This document shows positions 1-11,922 of a DNA stretch of 64,000 nt, piece after piece. The notes beneath the pieces were generated by a model, which made no database searches, had not been told where the DNA came from, and saw nothing but the letters and a program-made list of their open reading frames with translations. A program made the translations under genes and the position numbers. Positions within the stretch are counted from its first letter, which is position 1. Each line of letters starts with the position of its first letter. The DNA is from Aureimonas altamirensis. Its GTDB lineage: Bacteria > Pseudomonadota > Alphaproteobacteria > Rhizobiales > Rhizobiaceae. The stretch spans positions 387,442 to 451,441 of the forward strand of contig NZ_JAMQCO010000001.1 in assembly GCF_023702225.1 (NCBI RefSeq), written 5' to 3'.

Positions 1-1365
<1,365 letters not shown>

Positions 1366-1429
1366 TCAAACCAGCTTGAACCGCACGTCCGGCCAGAAGC
1401 CTCCCGCGCGCCTCGATGTTGAATTGGGC

Positions 1430-1455
1430 GGCCCCGCCCGATGGCGGTCGGGGCC
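1430..1455 (-). other. intercistronic hairpin between atpG and atpD
   Basis: In the 115-base gap between atpG and atpD, GGCCCCG (1430-1436) pairs with CGGGGCC (1449-1455) around a 12-base loop. No U-run follows, so it looks more like an RNA processing or stability element that sets the relative expression of the subunits than a full terminator. The role is inference. Confidence 0.4.
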
Positions 1456-1468
1456 CGAAACTAAAGTC

Positions 1469-2356
1469 TTACAGCGCTTCCGCACCGGCGATGATCTCGA
1501 TCAGTTCGGTCGTGATCTGCGCCTGACGCTGGCGGTTGTACGAGATCGACAGTTTGTTGATCATGTCGCCGGCGTTGCGCGTGGCGTTGTCCATGGCGCT
1601 CATGCGGGCGCCCTGTTCCGAAGCCGCATTCTCGAGAAGGGCGCGGAAGATCTGCACCTTCACATTGCGCGGGAGGATATCCTCCAGGATCGCCTCGGGC
1701 TCCGGCTCGTAATCGTAGAGCGCGCCGCCGGCGCTGGCGTCGACGGATGCCCCCTCTGCCACCGGCACGGTCGCCGGGATCAGCTGCTGGGCGGTCGGCT
1801 TTTGCGTGATGACATTGACGAACTCCGAATAGAAGATCGTCGCGATGTCGTACTCGCCCTTTTCGAAGCGCCCCATCACCGTCTCGGCCACCTCTTCGGC
1901 ATGGGTGAAACCCGATGCCTTCGGATCGGCGAACTCGACGCGCTCGACGATGCGGGCCGAAAGGTCACGACGGATCATGTCGTAGCCCTTCTTGCCGACG
2001 GTGACGATCTTCACCGTCTTGCCCTCGGCATCCAGCTTCCGGACATGCTCCCGGAAGCGGCGCACGATCTGCGCGTTGAAACCGCCGCACAGGCCGCGAT
2101 CGGACGTGAACAGCACCAGGAGATGCGTATCGTCCTTGCCGGTGCCGGCCATCAGGGCGGGCGCCTCGCCATCATCCATGGCGTTCGCGATATTGGCCAG
2201 AACGGCGGCCATCCGCTCCGAATAGGGGCGGGCAGCCTCGGCCGCATCCTGGGCGCGGCGAAGCTTGGCCGCCGCGACCATCTGCATGGCCTTGGTGATC
2301 TTCTGCGTCGCCTTGACCGAGGCAATGCGGTTTCGCAGATCCTTGAGCGAAGCCAT
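1469..2356 (-). CDS. atpG: F1 ATP synthase subunit gamma
   Basis: The 295-residue gamma subunit is the central rotor shaft of F1. The N-terminus [20 protein letters not shown] and the C-terminal helix ending in [18 protein letters not shown] are the two conserved coiled-coil ends of the family, and the length matches alphaproteobacterial gamma (about 290). The central [13 protein letters not shown] is the conserved Rossmann-like segment. It lies 38 bases after atpA and 115 before atpD in one transcription unit. Confidence 0.98.
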   Translation of the reverse strand: MASLKDLRNRIASVKATQKITKAMQMVAAAKLRRAQDAAEAARPYSERMAAVLANIANAMDDGEAPALMAGTGKDDTHLLVLFTSDRGLCGGFNAQIVRRFREHVRKLDAEGKTVKIVTVGKKGYDMIRRDLSARIVERVEFADPKASGFTHAEEVAETVMGRFEKGEYDIATIFYSEFVNVITQKPTAQQLIPATVPVAEGASVDASAGGALYDYEPEPEAILEDILPRNVKVQIFRALLENAASEQGARMSAMDNATRNAGDMINKLSISYNRQRQAQITTELIEIIAGAEAL

Positions 2357-2394
2357 CTGTCTCTAGCGTCTCCGGGTTCAGCCTAGCCTTACGA

Positions 2395-4484
<2,090 letters not shown>

Positions 4485-4637
4485 GGACGACCGCTTTTCT
4501 TCCTGAAGTTTGACCCTCCCGTTCCCCTGCGATGCAGGCGGCGGGGAAAACCAGAACCGATCCTTGAAATTGCAGCGAAACCACCTGATGCCGTTTCGCC
4601 ATGCCGATCGGGGGTTCGTCTAGCATAGCGATCCGGC

Positions 4638-4660
4638 CTCGACAACATGGCTTTGTCGAG
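4638..4660 (-). other. perfect 8-bp inverted repeat upstream of the atp operon
   Basis: CTCGACAA (4638-4645) and TTGTCGAG (4653-4660) flank a 7-base loop in the 220-base gap between the DUF4345-like gene and atpH. There is no U-run, so it is a weak terminator candidate for the upstream gene. Read on the minus strand, its inner TTGTCG could be a -35 box with TAGACG 17 bases on, a weak candidate atp promoter. The rest of this gap shows nothing I recognise. Confidence 0.35.
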
Positions 4661-4705
4661 TCTTGCGGGCCGCAAACCCGGCTTTTCGCAGGAAATGCGG
4701 GAGGC

Positions 4706-5101
4706 TCACGCCGGGGCGAGGCCGAAGACGGGGCCGATGAACAGGAACGCCAGAATCAGCTGGATCGCCAGGGCCACCCAGTTGACCAGGATCAGGCCGG
4801 AATCCGACAGCATCGACACGAACCGACCGAAGGCCGCGAACAACCAGGCGAGCCCCAGCACGAGTTGCGCGATCGGCTGGTCGTAGAACAGGATCCCGGC
4901 GAAGCCCGCCCCCAGCCAGAAGCCGCCGAGCGACCCGCGGATCTGCGCCAGCGCCGCAGGCCGCGCCTGCCCGGCCGGCACGCCGGAGGCCCGCAATGCA
5001 AGCCGCGGTGCGAACAGGTGGACCAGTCCGCCCAGTATGGTGGCGACGGCGGCAAGGAAGGGCAGCCAGTCGGCATTGGTCGTGGGCAGCGTGAATTCCA
5101 T
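4706..5101 (-). CDS. small integral membrane protein, DUF4345-like
   Basis: A 131-residue protein with four predicted membrane helices and no catalytic motif. The order AALAQIRGSLGGFWLGAG, then a hydrophobic segment ending in FGRFVSMLSDSG, resembles DUF4345 proteins. I chose the ATG giving MEFTLPTTNADWL because an upstream in-frame start would add an arginine-rich tail before the first helix. Monocistronic-looking, between priA and the atp operon. Function unknown. Confidence 0.6.
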   Translation of the reverse strand: MEFTLPTTNADWLPFLAAVATILGGLVHLFAPRLALRASGVPAGQARPAALAQIRGSLGGFWLGAGFAGILFYDQPIAQLVLGLAWLFAAFGRFVSMLSDSGLILVNWVALAIQLILAFLFIGPVFGLAPA

Positions 5102-5223
5102 CTGGCAGCCTGTCCTCGGTTGCGTGCGCGCCGCCCGCACCATGCGGCGGCAAGCGAATCATGATGGGCACATTGGTGGCACGAATGGCTTGTCCGAACG
5201 TGGTTTCACCATTGCGTGATCGT

Positions 5224-7482
5224 TCAGAGAAAGCTCTGCGGATCCACGTCCACCTGCACCTGTACCGAGCCGCGCGGCCTCGGCGCCGCCGCGAACAGCG
5301 CCCGCAGGAAGGCCTGCATCGATTCCTGTCGCGGCCCGTGGCAGAGAAGCCGGAAGCGATGGCGCCCGCGCAGCACCGCCAGCGGCGCTTCCGCCGGGCC
5401 GAGCACCTCGATGCCGCTGCCGTCTGGCGCGGCGGCGCGCAGGGCGCGGCCATGGTCTTCCGCTTCCTTGCGCGTCACGGCCGAAACGATGATCGCGGCC
5501 AGCCGGCCGAAGGGCGGCATCAGCGCGCGCTCCCGCTCCCCCACCTCGCGGGCATAGAACCGTTCGGCATCGCCGCTGGCGATAGCCTGCATGACGGGGT
5601 GCTCCGGTTGCCATGTCTGGATCAGCCCGCGGCTGGCGCGTCCCGTGCGCCCTGCCCTGCCCGTCACCTGATGGAGAAGCTGGAACGTGCGCTCGGCCGC
5701 GCGCGGATCGCCGTTCGCAAGGCCGAGATCGGCATCGATGGCGCCGACGAGGGTCATCAGCGGGAAGTGATGTCCCTTGGCCACGAGTTGCGTGCCGATG
5801 ACGATGTCCGCCTCGCCTTCCGCGATGGCGTCCAGCTCGCGGCGCATGCGCCGCGCTCCGCCCGGCAGATCCGATGACAGCAGTACGGTGCGCGCGTCCG
5901 GATAGCGCTCCAGCATTTCCTCGGCGATTCGCTCGACGCCCGGTCCGCAGGGCACCAGATGGTCCACCGTGCCGCATTCGGGGCAGGCCTCCGGCCGCTT
6001 CTCGCTGTAGCCGCAATGGTGGCAGACGAGCTGGCCGCGCAGCCGATGGTCGACCAGCCAGGTCGAGCATTGCGTGCACTGGAAGCGGTGCCCGCAGGAC
6101 CGGCACAGGGTCAGCGGCGCATAGCCCCGGCGGTTGAGGAACAGCAGCGCCTGCTCGCCGCGTCGCACCGTTTCCTCGATGGCGGCGGCCAGCACCGGAG
6201 ATACGAACCGGCCGCGCTCGGGAGGGTGGCGCCGCATGTCGACGAGCGACAGTTCCGGAAGCGCCGCGGATTCGAAACGCGCGCCCAGCCGCAGGTGCCC
6301 GTACCGCCCTTGCGCGGCGTTGACCCGCGTCTCCACCGACGGCGTCGCCGATGCCAGCACCAGCGGGACCCTTTCGAGCGAGGCCCGCACCACGGCCATG
6401 TCGCGCGCATGATAGAAGGTGCGGTCTTCCTGCTTGTAGGCCGGGTCGTGTTCCTCGTCGACGATGATGAGGCCGAGATCCTCGAACGGCAGGAACAGCG
6501 CGGAACGCGCGCCCGCGACCACCCGCACCCGGCCTTCCGCCACCTGCCGCCAGACCTTTTCCCGCATCCGTGGCGGCACATCGGAGTGCCATTCGGCGGG
6601 CGGTGCGCCGAACCGGGCGTGGAAGCGGTCGATGAAGGCCTGGGTGAGCGCGATCTCGGGCAGCAGGATGAGAACCTGGCGGCCGGCGTCGAGCGCCGCG
6701 GCCACGGCCTCGAAATAGACCTCCGTCTTGCCGGAGCCGGTAACGCCTTCCAGGAGCGTGGTAGAGAACCCGCCTTCCGTCACGGTCCCGGCCAGGCTGG
6801 CCGCCACGTCCGCCTGGGCCGCGCTCAGCCGGGCGCGGCCATAGGCCGTATCCGGGGCAGCCACGGCCGGGGGCGGCGGCAGGCGCACGGGCTCGAAGAC
6901 GCCCTGGCGGACGAGGCCGTCGACCACCGTGCTGGAAACGCCCGCCGCATGGGCGAGGCCGGATCGCGTCCATAAGGGGTGTTCTTCGGCGGCCGACAAG
7001 ACGCGTGCGCGGGCCGGCGTCATCCGGTCCGGGCGGGTAGAGGCGAGTTGCAGACCGTCGATCAACGGTTCCGGGTCGAACGCCGTCGGAGAGCGCAAGG
7101 CCATGCGCACGACGAGACCGGGAGGCGACAGCGTATAGGCCGCGACCCAATCTATGAAGCGCCGCATCGCCGGCCTGAGCGGTGGGCAATCGAACACATG
7201 GGAAACGGCACGCAGCCGCCCCGGGTCGATGCTGTCCGCCGCTCCGTCCCAGACGACGCCGGCGACGATACGCGGCCCGAGCGGCACGGCAACGATGCTG
7301 CCGGGCGGAGCGTCGACCCCGTCCGGCAGTGCGTATGAATAGGGCTTGTCGGACGGCAGCGGCACCAGCACCGATACGGACCGCACCGCCGGTACGACGT
7401 CTTCGCCGAACAGGCCTGCGACGGCGGCGTGCGCCTGCCGTCTGCCGCGTCGTGCCCGGGTTACTTCTACGGGTTCGTCCAT
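5224..7482 (-). CDS. priA: primosomal replication restart helicase PriA
   Basis: A 752-residue superfamily 2 helicase that restarts stalled replication forks. The N-terminal DNA-binding domain has VSVLVPLPSDKPYSYALPDG. Walker A is GVTGSGKT (residues 246-253), Walker B is DEEH (342-345), and a zinc-binding segment with paired cysteines (CRSC, CTQC, CHHC, CPEC) follows in the helicase lobe. Length and motif order are complete. It is 121 bases upstream of the DUF4345-like gene and downstream of dps, with no sign of an operon partner for replication. Confidence 0.97.
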   Translation of the reverse strand: MDEPVEVTRARRGRRQAHAAVAGLFGEDVVPAVRSVSVLVPLPSDKPYSYALPDGVDAPPGSIVAVPLGPRIVAGVVWDGAADSIDPGRLRAVSHVFDCPPLRPAMRRFIDWVAAYTLSPPGLVVRMALRSPTAFDPEPLIDGLQLASTRPDRMTPARARVLSAAEEHPLWTRSGLAHAAGVSSTVVDGLVRQGVFEPVRLPPPPAVAAPDTAYGRARLSAAQADVAASLAGTVTEGGFSTTLLEGVTGSGKTEVYFEAVAAALDAGRQVLILLPEIALTQAFIDRFHARFGAPPAEWHSDVPPRMREKVWRQVAEGRVRVVAGARSALFLPFEDLGLIIVDEEHDPAYKQEDRTFYHARDMAVVRASLERVPLVLASATPSVETRVNAAQGRYGHLRLGARFESAALPELSLVDMRRHPPERGRFVSPVLAAAIEETVRRGEQALLFLNRRGYAPLTLCRSCGHRFQCTQCSTWLVDHRLRGQLVCHHCGYSEKRPEACPECGTVDHLVPCGPGVERIAEEMLERYPDARTVLLSSDLPGGARRMRRELDAIAEGEADIVIGTQLVAKGHHFPLMTLVGAIDADLGLANGDPRAAERTFQLLHQVTGRAGRTGRASRGLIQTWQPEHPVMQAIASGDAERFYAREVGERERALMPPFGRLAAIIVSAVTRKEAEDHGRALRAAAPDGSGIEVLGPAEAPLAVLRGRHRFRLLCHGPRQESMQAFLRALFAAAPRPRGSVQVQVDVDPQSFL

Positions 7483-7512
7483 GCCCGCTGAGGTAACGAT
7501 TGCGCGCGGCGA

Positions 7513-7539
7513 TGAAAAGAGGGCGGTGCTGGGCCGCCC
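7513..7539 (-). terminator. Rho-independent terminator of dps
   Basis: On the minus strand just after the dps stop, GGGCGG and CCGCCC (7534-7539 and 7521-7526) form a stem around a 7-base loop, followed by TCTTTTC. Stem and U-rich tail fit an intrinsic terminator and separate dps from priA. Confidence 0.7.
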
Positions 7540-7543
7540 ACGC

Positions 7544-8047
7544 TCAACTATGCTGGAAATGGCTTTCCAGGAAATACAGCGACTTGTCGATGCCGCGTCC
7601 GATCGAGGTGAAAAGGTCTGCCGTCAGGTCGTCGCCGGCCTCGTCCGCCTCGGTGATGGCGTCGCGCAGCGCGCTGCCCCAAGTCGCGTAATTGTCGGCG
7701 AGGCGCTTGAGATGCCCCATCGAATCGACGAGATCGAGGGGATAGGGCTCCAGGATCGATCCTTCGGACGCTGCCTGCACGGTGCCGCGCGCCTGTCCGC
7801 CGAGCGCGGTGAGCCGCTCGGCGATGGTGTCGACATACTCCTCGGCTTCTTCGTGCAACTGGTCGAACAGCAGGTGTACCGACATGAAGTTCGGCCCCTT
7901 GACGTTCCAGTGCGCCTGCTTGGCGGAATAGGCGAGGTCGATGGACGAGGCCAGATGCTTCTGGAGCAACTCGACCATGGAGGTCCTCAGGTTTTCGTTC
8001 ATCGAATTCTTGGTTGGGTGCAGCGTCACCTGCGGCTTCTTCGCCAT
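7544..8047 (-). CDS. dps: Dps family DNA-binding ferritin-like protein
   Basis: A 167-residue ferritin-fold protein that binds and oxidises iron and coats DNA under oxidative stress and in stationary phase. The intersubunit ferroxidase residues lie in AKQAHWNVKG (His) and in the helix HLLFDQLHEEAEEYVDTIAE (Asp, Glu). I set the start at MAKKPQVTLH because AAGGGA sits a suitable distance upstream; longer in-frame starts exist but add a non-conserved tail. The short basic N-terminus could contact DNA. Neighbours DUF302 and MsrA suggest an oxidative-stress group. Confidence 0.95.
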   Translation of the reverse strand: MAKKPQVTLHPTKNSMNENLRTSMVELLQKHLASSIDLAYSAKQAHWNVKGPNFMSVHLLFDQLHEEAEEYVDTIAERLTALGGQARGTVQAASEGSILEPYPLDLVDSMGHLKRLADNYATWGSALRDAITEADEAGDDLTADLFTSIGRGIDKSLYFLESHFQHS

Positions 8048-8127
8048 GATGTGATGTCCCTTGGCTGTCATTCCGGGCCTTGAAGCCCGCTTCCTGCCTA
8101 GAACCGTCACGGCCGCGCCGGGTTCCG

Positions 8128-8643
8128 TCAGGGCTGTCCCGCTTCGCGTCGACGCTCCCCGCGCGCCGCGGCTGCCTGCACCAGCGCCTCGAGGGAGGTG
8201 CGCATCTCCTCCCATTCGCGGCGGTCGCCGCTCATGCCGTAGCGCGCCGCAAGCGAGAAGGGCGAGATGTAGCCGATCTGCGTATTGCCGCCATCGTCCC
8301 AGATCAGGATGCGTTGCGGAAGATCAATGGCCAGTTGCCGGTTCTCCCGCATCAGCGGGGTGGACAGCTTCGGCTTGGCGAACAGGACCACCGTGGTGGG
8401 AGCGATGGTCTCCCCCACCTGCCGCGCGGCATCCTGATGGTCGATCACCGCAAGGACGACAGAACCGGAACGCACGACCGCATCCTCGAGCCGCCGCGTC
8501 GTTTCCGCCACGTCGTGCCGGCTCTGCCGCACCACCCATTCCTCCGCCGCCTCGGCCCGCACGGCAACGATGGAAACCGCGACAAGAATGACTGCCAGAA
8601 AGCCGCGGCAGGGTTTGTCGAAGCGGGCGATCCATCTCCACAT
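8128..8643 (-). CDS. exported DUF302 family protein
   Basis: A 171-residue protein with a signal peptide (hydrophobic segment about residues 14-27, cleavage near AEAAEEW) followed by a DUF302-type domain: the ARQVGETIAPTTVVLFAKPK and DLPQRILIWDD segments are the usual conserved core. DUF302 proteins are small and of unknown function. A basic C-terminal tail follows. It lies between msrA and dps on the same strand. Confidence 0.75.
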   Translation of the reverse strand: MWRWIARFDKPCRGFLAVILVAVSIVAVRAEAAEEWVVRQSRHDVAETTRRLEDAVVRSGSVVLAVIDHQDAARQVGETIAPTTVVLFAKPKLSTPLMRENRQLAIDLPQRILIWDDGGNTQIGYISPFSLAARYGMSGDRREWEEMRTSLEALVQAAAARGERRREAGQP

Positions 8644-8672
8644 GCCGGTCCGATACTCCTTTGGTTAGCGCC

Positions 8673-9284
8673 TCAATGGTTTGCCGGCAGGCCGGCGAAG
8701 GCCCGCTCGCCCCATACGGCCCGCAACGCCCGATCCCGTCCGCAGCCGACGCGATAGGCCTCGTAGCGTGCGGGATTATTCTTCGCGAAGTCCTGATGGT
8801 AGTCTTCTGCGGCATAGAAGGGCAAGGCAGGAAGTATCCGTGTGGAAACCGCCTGTCCAAGCTCCCTCCGGACCGACTCCCTGGAAGCTTCCGCAGCAGC
8901 CTCCTGCGCGAGCGATGCATAGAAGACGGCGGTGCGATATTGCGAACCCTTGTCGCAGAACTGCCCATCGGGATCGGTCGGGTCGATGGAATGCCAGAAG
9001 GCGTTCAACAGATCTTCGTAGGAGACACGCTCCGGATCGAAGGTCACCTGCACCGCTTCCATGTGGCCCGTGCCGCCACCGACAACCTGCCGATAGGTGG
9101 GGTCCCTGGTTTCACCCCCGGTGAAACCAGAGACGGCCGACACGACGCCGGGGATCGATTCCAGGTGCGCTTCCACCGACCAGAAGCACCCGCCGGCAAA
9201 GACGACCGTCTGTTCGGCTGCCATGGCGGTTCCGCCCGCAAAGGCGGCGGCAAGCCCGAAGGCGAATGCGATACGGCCCAGCAT
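8673..9284 (-). CDS. msrA: exported peptide-methionine (S)-S-oxide reductase MsrA
   Basis: MsrA reduces methionine S-sulfoxide in damaged proteins. The catalytic motif is GGCFWS, with the active cysteine; most family members have GCFWG or GCFWS here. The TGHMEAVQVTFDP and YHQDF segments complete the domain. From the ATG at 9284 there is a clear signal peptide (FAFGLAAAFAGGTAMA), so the enzyme should act in the periplasm. GGAGG lies a proper distance before this ATG. An in-frame upstream start would bury the signal. The start codon lies in one arm of a 16-bp inverted repeat. Confidence 0.92.
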   Translation of the reverse strand: MLGRIAFAFGLAAAFAGGTAMAAEQTVVFAGGCFWSVEAHLESIPGVVSAVSGFTGGETRDPTYRQVVGGGTGHMEAVQVTFDPERVSYEDLLNAFWHSIDPTDPDGQFCDKGSQYRTAVFYASLAQEAAAEASRESVRRELGQAVSTRILPALPFYAAEDYHQDFAKNNPARYEAYRVGCGRDRALRAVWGERAFAGLPANH

Positions 9285-9328
9285 GCCTGCCTCCACGATC
9301 CTTGAACGGAGACAGGCATGCTGGGCCG
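9274..9328 (-). promoter_or_regulatory. 16-bp perfect inverted repeat spanning the msrA start
   Basis: CGGCCCAGCATGCCTG (9274-9289) is the exact reverse complement of CAGGCATGCTGGGCCG (9313-9328), with a 23-base spacer. In the msrA mRNA the start codon would sit in the 3' arm and the GGAGG ribosome-binding site in the loop right beside it. It could be the sdhB 3' hairpin, a translational switch for msrA, or a protein-binding site. The repeat is seen directly; the role is inferred. Confidence 0.6.
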
Positions 9329-9354
9329 ACATTACGCCGAAGTGAAGGCTGGCG

Positions 9355-10134
9355 TCAGACGCGCCGCTCGACCATCATCTTCTTGATCTCGGCAATGGCC
9401 TTCGCCGGGTTGAGGCCCTTCGGGCAGGTCTGGGTGCAGTTCATGATCGTGTGGCAGCGATAGAGCCGGAACGGGTCTTCGAGCTGGTCGAGCCGCTCGC
9501 CTGTCGCCTCGTCGCGCGAATCGATCAACCAGCGATAAGCCTGCAGCAGCACGGCCGGACCGAGATAGCGATCCCCGTTCCACCAGTACGAGGGGCAGGA
9601 GGTCTGGCAGCAGAAGCACAGGATGCACTCGTAGAGCCCGTCCAGCTTTTCGCGGTCTTCGTGGCTCTGGCGCCATTCCTTTTCGGGGGCGGGGGTTTCG
9701 GTCTTCAGCCAGGGCTCGATCGAGCGCAACTGGGCGTAAGGCACCGTGAGGTCGGGCACCAGATCCTTGACCACGGGCATGTGCGGCAGCGGGTAGATCT
9801 TTACGGCGCCCGATACCTCGTCCATGCCCTTCGTGCAGGCGAGCGTGTTGGTGCCGTCGATGTTCATGGCGCAGGAACCGCAGATACCCTCGCGGCAGGA
9901 CCGGCGCAGCGTCAGCGTGGCGTCGACATTGTTCTTGATCCACAGGAGGGCGTCCAGGACCATCGGTCCGCAATCGTCGAGATCGACGTAGTAGGTGTCG
10001 ATTCGCGGATTTTTGCCGTCATCCGGCGACCAGCGGTAGATGGCGAATTCGCGCAGATTCGCCGCGCCCTGGGGCTTCGGCCAGACCTTACCCTTCGATG
10101 GCCGGGAATTCCGGGGGAGGCTGAGTTCGACCAT
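9355..10134 (-). CDS. sdhB: succinate dehydrogenase iron-sulfur subunit
   Basis: The 259-residue iron-sulfur subunit of complex II carries electrons from SdhA FAD to quinone. The 2Fe-2S cluster motif is [13 protein letters not shown] with a later Cys in TLACTK; 4Fe-4S and 3Fe-4S ligands are in [17 protein letters not shown] and [17 protein letters not shown]. Complete and standard in length. It is 2.6 kb away from sdhA, separated by three genes on the same strand, and has an AT-rich upstream region that may hold its own promoter. Confidence 0.98.
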   Translation of the reverse strand: MVELSLPRNSRPSKGKVWPKPQGAANLREFAIYRWSPDDGKNPRIDTYYVDLDDCGPMVLDALLWIKNNVDATLTLRRSCREGICGSCAMNIDGTNTLACTKGMDEVSGAVKIYPLPHMPVVKDLVPDLTVPYAQLRSIEPWLKTETPAPEKEWRQSHEDREKLDGLYECILCFCCQTSCPSYWWNGDRYLGPAVLLQAYRWLIDSRDEATGERLDQLEDPFRLYRCHTIMNCTQTCPKGLNPAKAIAEIKKMMVERRV

Positions 10135-10175
10135 GGACCTGTCCTGAACGTATCTCTGAAAGCCCTGAAGGTGCT

Positions 10176-10240
10176 TTTAGAATGGGCCTAAACATAAATA
10201 TTTCGCGGCGCAACAGGCTTACGCGATTCAATCGGTTCAG
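10176..10240 (-). promoter_or_regulatory. AT-rich probable promoter region of sdhB
   Basis: The 102-base gap upstream of sdhB holds an unusually AT-rich run (around 10189-10204, AAATATTTATGTTTAGG on the coding strand) and, farther up, CGATTGAATCG. No clean -35/-10 pair stands out, but the base composition differs sharply from the surrounding GC-rich DNA and fits a separate promoter. Confidence 0.35.
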
Positions 10241-11400
10241 CCCATCGGGAGGCCGGGATAAATGCCGAAGGCGCGCGACCCGGAGCGGGCTTCCGCCGCC
10301 ACGGCCAGCCGGACGGCCTCCACCGTGCCGGGAGCGACGAGCTGCATCTCCTCGCCCATCTCCGCAGCGTCCACCAGCGTACGGCTCAACGTCGCCGGCA
10401 CGCCGAGGTCGCGGATCGCTCCGATCCCGTTGCCGACGCGGGCCGCCGGATCTGCCTTTCCTATATCGTGGATATGCACCGACAGGATGCGCCCGGGAAA
10501 GCGCCGGGCGACGTCGTGGTAGATGGAGGTGTCGTCCTGCCCCGAGTCGCCGATCAGGATGAACGGCAGGTCCGGATAGGCCGACAGGAGTTGCTCGATC
10601 ATCCGGACCTTGTGGCCGTTGTGGCGGCGCAGGATCCAGTCCAGTCCGTCGCCGGAGAGGTTGCGCAGCAGCATCGGGCCGCGCGGGATGCCGCGCAGCG
10701 CCATGAACCGGTCGTAGAGGTCGAACAGGTTCCATGGGCTGGACGAGACGTAGAAGATCGGGTTCGTCTCGGGCCCGTCCTCCCCATCGGCGAGCGCGCG
10801 ATAGAATTCGGCGACGCCGGGAAATGCCACGCGGCTTTCGGGAGAATTCGCCGTCACGATGCGCCAATGCTTGATGATCTCGCTGGCGCCCGTATGGACG
10901 ATCGTGTCGTCGATATCCGACACGATCACGAAGCGCGCGCTGGGCGAAACGACGCGCACCAGCCCTTTCCCGGCAAGTGCCACCGGCGCATAGCCGGGCG
11001 CGTGCTCCAGCGACAGGTCCACCGCCATCCAGGGCGCCCGGTCGCGCGGGGCCGCGTCGGCCGCCACCTCGAAATAGCCCGCATGGTCGCTGAAGGCGAC
11101 GCCGGAGGCTTCGCCGGCCGTCCAGCGCACCCGCGCGCCGGCGATCTCATCGGTCTCGTACCGCTTGAATGTGAGCCACAGATTGTGAAGCGCAGATGTC
11201 GTATGGGGGGCGGAGACGACGCCTTCATCTTCCAGCACCCGACCCCGCAGCCATAGACCTTCCCGGCCGGCAAAGCCGACGTAGGGCATCAGCATGGGCG
11301 GGTCGATGAAGCCGAGCCGCCGCTTCACCGCGAAACGCGATGCGCGCCAGATACGCCCGATGGTTGTGGCTATCCGCCGCGACACTCCAGACTTCGTCAT
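10237..11400 (-). CDS. App1-like phosphatase (DUF2183 / phosphatidate phosphatase catalytic domain)
   Basis: A 387-residue protein of the family named after yeast phosphatidate phosphatase App1. The HAD-type motif SDIDDTI is at residues 161-167, followed by the conserved FPGVAEFYRAL, NPIFYVSSSPWNLFD and ILIGDSGQDD segments. There is no signal peptide. Substrate in bacteria is not established; a phospholipid or other phosphate monoester is inferred from the family. It is one of three genes lying between sdhA and sdhB. Confidence 0.85.
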   Translation of the reverse strand: MTKSGVSRRIATTIGRIWRASRFAVKRRLGFIDPPMLMPYVGFAGREGLWLRGRVLEDEGVVSAPHTTSALHNLWLTFKRYETDEIAGARVRWTAGEASGVAFSDHAGYFEVAADAAPRDRAPWMAVDLSLEHAPGYAPVALAGKGLVRVVSPSARFVIVSDIDDTIVHTGASEIIKHWRIVTANSPESRVAFPGVAEFYRALADGEDGPETNPIFYVSSSPWNLFDLYDRFMALRGIPRGPMLLRNLSGDGLDWILRRHNGHKVRMIEQLLSAYPDLPFILIGDSGQDDTSIYHDVARRFPGRILSVHIHDIGKADPAARVGNGIGAIRDLGVPATLSRTLVDAAEMGEEMQLVAPGTVEAVRLAVAAEARSGSRAFGIYPGLPMG

Positions 11401-11442
11401 GAAACCGGGCTTAGCAGATGGAACCTGCGGCCGGAAGCCCGA

Positions 11443-11853
11443 CTAGCCTGGCAAGGGCGGCGCATCGGCATCGAAGGTGCCGCCGTGGCACGTTCGCATC
11501 GTATCGTTGAGAAAGGCAAAGATCGCCGCCTGGTCGGGCTGGCTGACGCGGCCGTCCGACAGCATCCTGTCCGCCACCGGAGGCGAAACGGCCGTCGCCA
11601 CCAGGTAGTCGCGCTGCGGATCGGAGAGTTGCGTCTGCGACCGTTCGGCCAGGCATCGGCAGGCCTGCGGCGACATATCCTTCATCTGGACGCCGCACAG
11701 GCCCGCGATCAGGCCGACCTGGTCCCCTTCGCCGGGTGTCGGAAACATCTGCGGCGGCGGTGCGCCACTGCCTTGCGCCCCAGCCGGCCCAGACGCCAGC
11801 CCCAGCACACCGGCGCACAGTACCAGTGACAGGATAGTCCATTCATTTCGCAC
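11443..11853 (-). CDS. small secreted cysteine-containing protein of unknown function
   Basis: I do not recognise a named family. From the GTG at 11853 (GGGAGGG upstream) there are 136 residues with a good signal peptide, LSLVLCAGVLGLASGPAGA, then a Pro-rich stretch and a mature domain with cysteines in AGLCGVQMKDMSPQACRCLAE and RTCHGG. The cysteine pattern suggests disulfides in the periplasm. A TTG farther upstream would give a 158-residue form but destroys the signal peptide. It sits between the GT25 and App1-like genes. Confidence 0.6.
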   Translation of the reverse strand: MRNEWTILSLVLCAGVLGLASGPAGAQGSGAPPPQMFPTPGEGDQVGLIAGLCGVQMKDMSPQACRCLAERSQTQLSDPQRDYLVATAVSPPVADRMLSDGRVSQPDQAAIFAFLNDTMRTCHGGTFDADAPPLPG

Positions 11854-11922
11854 TGCCGCACCCTCCCGGACAACGGCGCCCCCGGGAAGAAATGCTAATC
11901 CGCGCGGAAGTTTTGTCAAAGC

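Noticed and set aside
4620-5453. A 277-codon minus-strand frame overlapping the DUF4345-like gene
   Set aside because: It spans the 3' end of priA in another frame and is very Arg/Cys-rich; the DUF4345-like frame has clean membrane helices.
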